A stretch of 64,000 nt of DNA from Scytalidium lignicola (Eukaryota; Ascomycota; Leotiomycetes). Every line of letters begins with the position of its first letter. Within the stretch, counting starts at the first letter, position 1. The notes under the pieces are model-generated. The model did not search any database, was not told where the DNA came from, and was given only the letters and a program-made list of their open reading frames with translations. The stretch lies in the NCBI GenBank assembly GCA_002812745.2, contig NCSJ02000075.1:1-64000 (forward strand). The letters are read 5' to 3'. The translations under genes and the position numbers were made by a program. Below are positions 56,166 to 64,000 of this stretch, piece after piece.

Positions 56166-56567
56166 AACCTAGCTCCCCAGCGTCGTGCAACTATTACTGT
56201 TGCTAACCAACAGCGAATCAATTACATAGAGCTAAATGAAACGAGCACAAAGTATTTAAATGCTATAGGGAAAGCTAACGCAGCGACCTATAATAGGGTC
56301 CCAGATGAATTTACGCATTTAAATCCAACAGGGAGCGAGGTGGATTGGAGACATAGTTGGTTGCTAACGACTACCACCGCATTTGGAGAAAAGCTGAGGC
56401 CGTATACACGTCCGAGCCAGCAAGTTGTGAGAGCGGTAGAGAAAGGAATCTACGTGTTTCCTAGTTTCCTAGTTAATATCGAAAAGAGAGAATGATTCGA
56501 GGATGATGAGCCTCCTTCAATCCAGTTAAGCAAGCCATTTAAACAATATTTAGGAACTTATCAGTAA
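56166..56567 (+). pseudogene. open coding-like stretch without a start codon, unknown
   Basis: One plus-strand frame is open for about 109 codons (56166-56492), has one TGA at 56493, then stays open to TAA at 56565-56567. There is no ATG in the frame, so simple ORF calling would miss it. The peptide looks protein-like (NYIELNETSTKYLNA, DWRHSWLLTTTTAFGEKL, VFPSFLVNIEKRE, EPPSIQLSKPFKQYL). I recognise no family. TGA could be a former CGA. It may be an exon relic or part of a decayed element beside the tRNA gene. Confidence 0.4.
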
Positions 56568-56646
56568 ATCAGTCAATAGTTGATTGGGGAATTTAGCTCC
56601 GCTTCTATGCAAAAGAGTAGATAAGGGATATGACAAGCCGTTACTC

Positions 56647-56736
56647 GGCCCAGTAGCGTAATGGTTAACGCGTCAGATTTCGGTTCACTGAAATCACCAT
56701 CTCTGAAGATTGGGAGTTCGAGTCTTCCCTGGGTCG
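56647..56736 (+). tRNA. tRNA-Arg (anticodon TCG) with a 17-nt intron
   Basis: Cloverleaf fits throughout. Acceptor 56647-56653 (GGCCCAG) pairs with 56729-56735 (CTGGGTC, one G-T pair); discriminator G 56736. D stem GCGT/ACGC. Anticodon stem TCAGA (56673-56677) pairs with TCTGA (56702-56706). Anticodon TCG at 56680-56682. Intron TTCACTGAAATCACCAT at 56684-56700, one base 3' of the anticodon as for nuclear tRNA introns. Variable loop AGATT. T arm GGGAG-TTCGAGT-CTTCC. Without the intron it is 73 nt. Confidence 0.92.
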
Positions 56737-56743
56737 TGACAAA

Positions 56744-56748
56744 TTTTT
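56744..56748 (+). terminator. RNA polymerase III terminator
   Basis: Run of five Ts on the sense strand eight bases after the tRNA end (ACAAATTTTTAC). Confidence 0.75.
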
Positions 56749-57011
56749 ACTTTTATACATATATTATTAGTTTAAACCTAATTTTTTCCCCATTTTCTAG
56801 AACAATACTTGATGTTAGAAAATGTGTCCGAACTGAGATATACAAACATACCAGTCTTTAAATATTTTTAAGAACTGTAGGAAAATTATGGGTATATATA
56901 AAATGTGATTCTACGCTCCATAGCATCAAAATATGCACCCTCCTAGAAAGATAAATACATTTCAATAGCAAGCCAAGCTATCATTAACATTAAAATTCTT
57001 GACACGTTCCT

Positions 57012-58295
57012 TCACAACAAAATCATCAATATTCCCGGCGCTAAAAATAATCCGCCTAGCAAAATTGTACCTGAAGTTCCCAAGTGCGAGGCAGCGTTCG
57101 GCGACCCATTATTGTTGTTATTGTTATTGTTGCTACTCGTCGTTCCGCTGTCGCCACCTGCAAACGGACCGGTTGGGACCGTGAAGGTGCTACTAGTTGT
57201 AGATGTGCCCAGCTGATTATTCTGGTTTGGTGGCGGGCTTGTTGGGCCCGTATCAGTGGCAGTGTCAGTATCGGGGTTGAGCAAGGTGGGTAACACCGTT
57301 GCGTCTGTTGGTGTTGGGAGTGAGAGCGTAGATGAGAGTTTATGGAAGGAGGAAGTGGCGGCTGCGGAGTTGCTGGCGTAGACAGATACCTCAGTAGTCG
57401 TAGTTACTCTACTGCTAGTTGTCGTTGTGATGGTGGTAGTGACTTCTTCGATGAAGGTCCAGAAGAAGGAGTAGTAGTACCTGGGAGGAAGTTTAGTTGG
57501 CTGGGCGAGGCGTAAAAGGGGAGGGTGGGGAGAAAAAACTGGATGAATTGCAAGAAGAGAAGAAACATACCATGTAATAGTGAAATAATAGTACTCCATA
57601 ACTGCACTGGTTGCCGTAACCTGTGCTCCAGTCGTTACACCTGTCGGGGCATTGGATAAAATGGGCGCGCTCGTGGGAGGACCACCACCTATGTAGGAAG
57701 TACTGCCATCATGGACTGCTGCAGTGCAAGACAAGTCCGTACAGCAGACGTGCTCGCCATCGAATAATACGCAAATATTGCCAGGTGTGCAGTAATTGCC
57801 GTCCTTACAGCACTCTCCACCGGTAGGGTAGCAAGTGTCAGAAGCGCAGCAGTGCCATCCCGAGGGACAAGTACCACCAGAGCAGCAGACGCCATTGGGG
57901 TCCTTGAGGCAGAAGTCATTGTTAGCACAGCACTTTTCACCCAATGGACAACAGCCTCCAGTTGGGCAGCAGCCATCCGATACGGGACAGCAGGCGTCGT
58001 CTGTGATCAAGTCAGACCTGGGCAAAAAAGAGAGCGATTAGGGGAGAATGTATTTACCGGGACATAATCCGTAACCTGGGTCACATGTCAGAGCTCTCTT
58101 CCCCATCCAAGAATCAATTAGGGCGCGGCCATTGAGTAAACTATCCACAGATGCGCCTTTCGAGTGTTGGTCCATCTTAAACCGTTGAGCAGTTTGAGGT
58201 GAGTCGCCAGCAGCTTTGGCGACGACTTTAGCACAAGAAGCTAAAGAAGACAGACAAGCTGCTGCGGCAAATAGAGACGTGCCAAATCGTGTCAT
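57012..58295 (-). CDS. Cys-rich secreted protein with a probable GPI anchor
   Basis: Three exons: 58295-58058, 58000-57571, 57480-57012; exactly 379 codons, 378 residues. Signal peptide MTRFGTSLFAAAACLSSLAS. A short spacer is followed by about 90 residues with more than 20 Cys, many as CC pairs (DDACCPVSDGCCPTGGCC, GVCCSGGTCPSGWHCC), a pattern seen in fungal granulin-like surface proteins. A long Ser/Thr-rich stalk follows (EVTTTITTTTSSR), with an Asn run (SSNNNNNNNNGS), and a hydrophobic C-terminus LLGGLFLAPGILMILL after small residues (omega-site region). It should sit on the plasma membrane or wall, heavily O-glycosylated. Function unknown; disulphide-rich effectors and wall proteins are both possible. 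Confidence 0.85.
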
Positions 58296-60586
58296 TATGA
58301 GAGTGATGACCAGTGTTTGGGTGACAAAATTTCAACGTAGAGTGGACACCAAAGTATATACACAGCACCACAAGCGTCAAAACATATTTCAACAGGAAAA
58401 AAGAGGCTCTGTAATCTAACTTATACAGCTGTTTTTAAAATGTCAGCCTCGGCCAACGGGACAATCTAGACTCCCACTATTGCAGTGCATTAGAGCACAT
58501 GAGGCTTGATCAGTTTAGTTCGAGTAGAAATTGGGTTCAGCCAAGAGTTTTCCAAGAGGCTCGCGATCAGCCACATAACTTTGTTTATTGGGAAAATTCC
58601 TTCGCAAAACACGGCAGCACCCCCTAAGTCTTAGCCTCAGCAGCAAGCATTTTCCTCGATTGACTAGCCTAATGTGTCTACTGAATAAGTTCCTATTCCA
58701 AATCCAGGTGCCGAGACATGGACCCTGTGATGTTGGGTACCATGCCCCCAAAGCTTTGCTCTCTGCAGCATCATGAATTCACATCTGCTGGCGAGATTGG
58801 TACCGAATAGAGGCTACTTAGAACTATTACTCAATGGGCTCTTCTGCGGTACGTTGAAATAAGCAGGATCACCAAAGCTCCCTGGTCACCGCCCCAGGAA
58901 CGAGCAATGATCACAATGCTAAGAAAGCCTTGGCCTGCGGGGATCCAATACTGTAACCCAGCATCGGCAATGATTTCGCCCACCCTGAGAAGACCCCTAA
59001 CATGGCCCATTAGGATCCTCGCTTTAGGCAGCAGTATTTAATTGTAATGGTAATTATTGCTGTGGCTGGATTTGCAGCATGGGGGATTGGCGTCTTGGCT
59101 GTCTTAGGGAGATGACTTGGGCGGTCGCTACACCGGATTGGTGCCACGGTGCAGATGAAGGATCGCGGGCTGGAAAAAAATTAGGTGAAAGCTGCAAGAT
59201 GATAGGTAAAAACCAATCCCGTGAAAAATACTGTACAGGAGTGGTTGTTCAAGGTTGAATGTAGCTATCATGGTAAGGTGGATACTAAAAATAGATAGAA
59301 TTAAAGCCCTTGCTTGGATTTTTGCATCTGGGATCTCTCAAGAGCCAAGAGTCTAGGGTGTACTGTAGTACAGCATGTCTAAGAGAAAAAAACTCGCGAA
59401 CATCAGACGGAGCTACGACTTCTGCTAGCCGGAAATTGAGGCAGATCCTCAGGGCTAAATTGCTGTATTCCACAGAAGGAATCCGGTCACGGATGTGTGT
59501 GCCCGTACGTAAAACTCCTCCAAGTCATGCTTCTTGCTCCGAGCACTTGCATACCAGGCCAGTCAACAAGGATTTGTGGAAGCCTTCCACCTTTCGTGCC
59601 CAAAAGCGTGAAAACTTTTACACGGACGCATTGCGTAAACTGTTTGATTTTAAAGAAGACGAGATTAAGAAGAAATATCATGCGATGGGTGACAGTTCTT
59701 CAATTATATCACGCGTACCAACATTTACACATGGATTGATCCCATGAATTCGACTTTGTTGCTTTCCTCGTTTCGCATATGCAGGATCGATAAACTTCTC
59801 ACTACCACACAAGACAAGTATAACATGGGGAATGCTGTTAATCGTCGCCTCAGAGAATAACGATTGGTTAATGCCATTCTGCGAGAAATGCATGTGTGGT
59901 GGCCATGGGAGGTTGATTTACCTCGAACGCCACCGCTTTAAGTGCCGTACTTGCAGCGGACACTAGACAGCTAATCCTCCTATAAAAATAGAGTCATGCT
60001 TGAAATGTGGGATGTTTTAAGACTCAAATAGGAACAACTAGACTGATTGTTGAACCCCGTGGCTTACTGAGTTGGTACTTGCGTAGAAAGTATACCGTAG
60101 AGGAGTGTATGCAGATGGAGTGGGAGCTTTGAAGGCAGGAAGAGGAGCGAAGAAGGTAAGGGTAATCGGCGCACCACTCATAATGAACAAAACTAAATAC
60201 GATGTCACTCTGATTATATAGTGATTTAATCAGGGGAGACTGCCAAGTTCGGTGGTTGATATTTTGGAAGAATCAGATTTTTGACGAAGCTAACGATGCA
60301 GAGGAGTCACCGTCTTACTGCAAGAGATATGAAAAACAAAGCCGTGTGCACCCAGAATAAAATGAGCTGTTGAATTCCATCTTGTTCACATAAATACTGT
60401 TTGCCGATTGCTAGCTTTCTCAGTTTGATGTTTACTTCATAAATTCTCTGTTAACGTGACAAATATCGCCGATTGACTTATAAACATAACGTTTGAAATC
60501 CTCCAATATATACATGTAATTCATCTGATCATTAACCTCAGATCTCCGCGTTATGTACATGAATAAACAAGACTTGTTCTCCAGGC
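58296..60586. other. long intergenic region with possible gene relics
   Basis: A plus-strand frame of 145 codons (59310-59747) includes a plausible peptide in its second half (LWKPSTFRAQKRENFYTDAL, KLFDFKEDEIKKKYHAMG), but no family is recognised and no intact gene emerges around it. The rest shows no features. Confidence 0.4.
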
Positions 60587-62126
60587 CTAAACTGCGGGGA
60601 GGATCCAGGTAGTAACAGACTCAGAAGGGATATTGCCACTCCAATGCTGCCCTGAACTTGTGCTCAGCGTGACATAGATATCGTTGCCGAATGTATTTTC
60701 AATAACAACGGTACGCGTTCCATCTGGATTCAAAGATGCAACAGACTCCACGCCTCCACCGCTTGAGTAAGTATAGCTGCCCGTTCCACTGAGGACAATG
60801 GCCCCTGGTGGCATGAACTTGCTAAATTGTGCCATCATGTAATAGGCAGTAGTGAAGGTGTAACCACCATTGTTGACGGTAACTAAGCCCTGGCAGGTAC
60901 CACAACCGCCACTAGAGAGATGTGGACCGTCTTGGGCGTTAGTACCAAGAGTCCAGGCGGTAACACCCGACGCCCAGTTCTGGAGAGGGCCCATCGTGAA
61001 GTCTGCTGCCTGACTCCATGAACCAGAAGCAGGAGTCCAACACTCAGTCATGTACTGTTGGACGCCAGGATTGCTCTCCCGGAACGCGGTCAAGACAGTC
61101 CAGTCCAGGGAGGTGGCGTAGCAGTGCCAAGCAACTGTATTGACGTACTGTCTCGCTCCATTCAGAACGGTCTGAGGGAATGATGGTTGATCTGTATGAA
61201 TGTATAAGCATAAAGTATTTCATCAAATATCTAGAAAGCATCTACGTACCAGTGTTGTGATCATACGCCCATATATCTGTGTTAAGCCCCGCATTCGCCA
61301 AGGCAGGACCGACGTAGCTCTGGATAAGTTCCGCTTGTTCATTTGAGAACATGTACATAGTTGGGTAGCCGGATTGGCTGTTCAGGGGTTCGTTTTGAAG
61401 GGTAATAGCGTCAATGTGTGCACCCTGGCCCTCGAAAGCCTGAATATACTTAACAAAGTATTCAGCGAAGGCACTTGAGTATTGGGCGCCATTGCCAGTA
61501 AGATATCCATCGTTTAGGTTGTTGTTAGTGGTCGTTCCATCAATGACACCGTTCAGCTTCATCCAGCCAGGCGCACTCCAAGGAGACCCAAAAATCTTAA
61601 GGTTAGACTGCAACGACTTCATCTGAGCGAGCATGTCTGCCATAGCATAACCTCGGTCACCAAGGTTGAAGCCTGTAAAGCCAGTATCAGGAGAGCCTCC
61701 GTTGTCATCGTAAGTGTATGCTGGGTCCCCGGATAAGTCAGAGGCTCCAATGGTGTGTCGCATGAGGGTAAAGTCAGCCCCAGCAGAGGTCATCAACTCA
61801 TTGAGCAGAGTACTAAGGGTGCCACTAGATAAAGTGTTGAAGGAAGTAACAGTGGCATCAGTCACTGCAGCACCAAAACCAGTGATGGTCTGCTTGTGAC
61901 CAGAAGAAGTGTCATCAATGCTGAGTTGCCATGTCGATTCTGATCCTGGGCTACCCGTACCTTGGACAGGAGCTGTGACAGAAGATAGACGGAGGTTGCC
62001 AGCTGAATTTGAAGCATAAGCCGTGGCACCAGATTGCCGGGTGTATAAATTATTGCTGGAGGGAAGACCAGCGCCGAGAGCAGCCCAGAGAGCGGTCCCG
62101 AGAGCGGCAAGTATAGGAGCATTCAT
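60587..62126 (-). CDS. GH30-family secreted glycoside hydrolase
   Basis: Two exons, 62126-61250 and 61191-60587; exactly 494 codons, 493 residues. Signal peptide MNAPILAALGTALWAALGAGL. The barrel shows KQTITGFGAAVTDATV, FTLMRHTIGASD, LKIFGSPWSAPGWMK, and DAITLQNEPL with the acid/base Glu. After the intron come VAWHCYATSLDW and QYMTECWTP with the nucleophile Glu. The C-terminal beta-domain ends with VIENTFGNDIYVTLSTSSG. Fungal GH30 members include endo-beta-1,6-glucanases, galactanases and related enzymes acting on wall or plant polysaccharides; the exact bond cut here cannot be told by eye. Extracellular. Both catalytic residues are present and no break is seen. Confidence 0.9.
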
Positions 62127-63506
62127 TTTGGTATTTCTTATTTTTATCTTGGCCTGTGCTTTCCTTTACAGTTTCTCACTTCCTAGGACCTAGCAACTGT
62201 ATTAATAGTCCTCAAGACGTGGGCGGGGGATATTCTTCCCATGGCCGCTACGTGACAGAAACATATTCAGTGCTAGTGTAGGGTACTCCGCACCGGATCC
62301 TACATTCAAGGGTTTATTAGAGTTGATTGCATCCTCATGGACCGAGATCATATCTACGAAATTTAAATCATAGCTGTATAGGTTTAACCTCCAGGACCAT
62401 GCAAGGGTCGTGCTTATGGCAACTTACCATCCGGCAGATGATGGGTTGAAGATGAAGTATGCAGAGCCCTAGACTGTAACGTTCCTCTCGGCCTCATTAT
62501 TCTAAGGACGATTTTATGCACCGAAACTATCTTGCCCCGATGATATTCCCATTCAGGAGGTATTCCCGCTGCAACCAATCAGAATACGAATCACTTTAAT
62601 ATCCTTAGTGGTTTCATTAATATATCGGGCCGAAGCGCTATCGCTCGCTAGAGGAGATAATAAACTCATATATGCACAAACCGTTCAGATGAGCTGTTTT
62701 AATTTGTATTTACTGGGCTATTCTATAGAACAAATATATTTCATTTGCTCCTATTACTTAAGCGTTTACAGCTGATCTAAAAATTCTTAATAAGTTGTAT
62801 TATGGTTATTTTTCTGCAATGTTGCAAGAAATCAAATCTATCCAAAATACAATCAAAAGAGCCAACCTGAAAGATTGTTACAATTTCAAGTATCTCATCA
62901 TACCAAAGAGAAAGGTCATGCATTACTTCTAAATACTATTCTTGACTTAGAACTCGTTATAGACAAATAATTTCCTAACTCTCACCGCTATTCAATGCAT
63001 AAAAATAGTAAGCTGGCTTGTTTTCTCTATTCTTTGCGATAATATCTTATGCTGTCTTTCTACCTTCTCAGAGTCGTGCTTTAATTATGCCATCCATCTC
63101 CTTCTAGTTTCTTTTTGCCTATTACTTGACTAGCTTCCGGATTATCTTACCTCTGGCCAGTTTCGGATCTTCATCGACGAAGTTGACTCATTCAGCCAGC
63201 TGCTCGTGCTTAGCTACCACGAACATTATCAAAGTTTAACATTGTAAATTATAAACTGAATTAAAATCTAACATCTTTAATCTCTGTAATAATCACATCC
63301 TTATAATGATATTATTCTTTCTATTTACTGAATGTTATTTAGGAAATAATGCATTCTCAAAACTACAATTGACGTAATCCTTTAACTTTAATAGATTAAA
63401 CTAATGATAGATACACTCCAATATTTATATTATTCAGAGCAGGGGAGACAGAATACTTCCAAGAGAAAAATGTCGTAATTTTCACTCATTTTTATATAAA
63501 AAAAGA
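62127..63506. other. AT-rich intergenic region
   Basis: No gene or repeat family is recognised. Confidence 0.5.
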
Positions 63507-63629
63507 CTGGAAATGTCGTTCACGATGCCGACATTGTAATCGACAGCGAGGATAAAGGCGAAGCTGTCGCTGCGGACGACAAGGAAAAGAGCCCAGGAGA
63601 TGTCACACCGGACACAGCCATACTTCAAG
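63507..63629 (+). pseudogene. isolated exon-like stretch
   Basis: In an AT-rich setting, about 120 bases are GC-rich and open in one frame, reading TGNVVHDADIVIDSEDKGEA and an acidic continuation ending TAILQ. An AG (AAAAAAAG) precedes it and GTGCAT follows at 63630, so it could be an internal exon. No partner exons are seen. The acidic, low-complexity peptide resembles the N-terminal tail of a transporter, but that is a guess. Confidence 0.3.
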
Positions 63630-64000
63630 GTGCATGAAACTCATGAGAGGAAACAATTCTATTTTCCCCACTCACAATATTATTTGTGGTAGAAGAGAAT
63701 TTGGGGATAAACATGGATCAAATCGGATTTCTCTGTCTAGAGATACAGGCTTGAAGAGCAGAGAGTAAGTTTTGTGAATGAGAGCAAAACTAACAAATNA
63801 AAAAACATAAAAGAAATAAGAGTTCGCGTTAGTTAAGGACGATCTAGAGAAATTTTAAGTTGATGTGCGAGAATGAAAATCCTGTGACATTTCAGAGCGA
63901 TCCTCTCCGTGCAGAAAGAAACCCTGTGTGCTGCTATTAAAACAGGACAAATTACAACTGATTTTCCAGAGTGCGCTTGGATGTCCAAATGCACATTTCA

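Noticed and set aside
1..64000. CRISPR arrays, bacterial operons, ribosome binding sites, telomeric repeats
   Set aside because: None seen; the window is eukaryotic with spliceosomal introns, and no TTAGGG arrays occur.

Overview
The window looks like a draft-assembly segment of a filamentous ascomycete (Pezizomycotina) nuclear genome. Genes carry short GT-AG introns (about 45-170 nt). The families are typical of moulds: HET and STAND/NLR genes, Zn2Cys6 regulators, fungal DUF7053, ABM and SnoaL-like proteins, a DHA2 transporter, secreted GH18 and GH30 enzymes. One retroelement is mutated C-to-T/G-to-A in the style of repeat-induced point mutation (RIP). A leotiomycete is my guess only; nothing here fixes the species.

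Layout. 1-3990: extremely AT-rich Ty3/gypsy-type retroelement relic on the minus strand. 3993-5879: Fot1/pogo element with perfect 44-bp inverted ends and a transposase broken by glutamine-to-stop changes. 5954-11915: large eight-exon DDX60/Ski2-like helicase. 12.4-14.3 kb: fragment of a HET gene and a broken copy of the ribosome-biogenesis gene SOF1. 16-27 kb: SnoaL-like protein, ABM-type protein with a premature stop, truncated HET gene, Zn2Cys6 regulator, DUF7053 protein, DHA2 transporter, Rossmann-fold protein with a frameshift. 27.5-34 kb: decayed NACHT-ankyrin receptor and an intact single-exon HET gene. 36-39 kb: beta-hydroxyacid dehydrogenase and a GH18 protein. 39.8-44.3 kb: head-to-head pair of a SesB-like alpha/beta hydrolase and an NB-ARC-TPR receptor. 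44.5-64 kb: membrane protein, zinc-finger protein, second alpha/beta hydrolase, second Zn2Cys6 regulator, TenA-like protein, TauD dioxygenase, intron-containing tRNA-Arg, Cys-rich GPI-type surface protein, GH30 glycosidase.

How the genes relate. Between 12 and 45 kb there are three HET loci (one intact, two broken) and two NLR-type receptors (one intact, one pseudogenised), so this resembles a birth-and-death allorecognition/immunity region. The best candidate for a working system is the hydrolase/NB-ARC-TPR pair. The receptor starts with a short Gly/Asn-rich segment resembling fungal signalling-amyloid motifs, and its TPR array contains a recently copied 252-bp unit. The divergent layout suggests an effector-sensor pair, but this is inference; the hydrolase has no matching motif that I can see.

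Technical cautions. Ten isolated Ns occur, eight of them next to A or T runs, and one coincides with a frameshift in the helicase. They look like assembly or homopolymer artefacts. Exon models come from splice-site reading plus frame continuity; the multi-exon intact genes close to whole codon numbers, which supports them.
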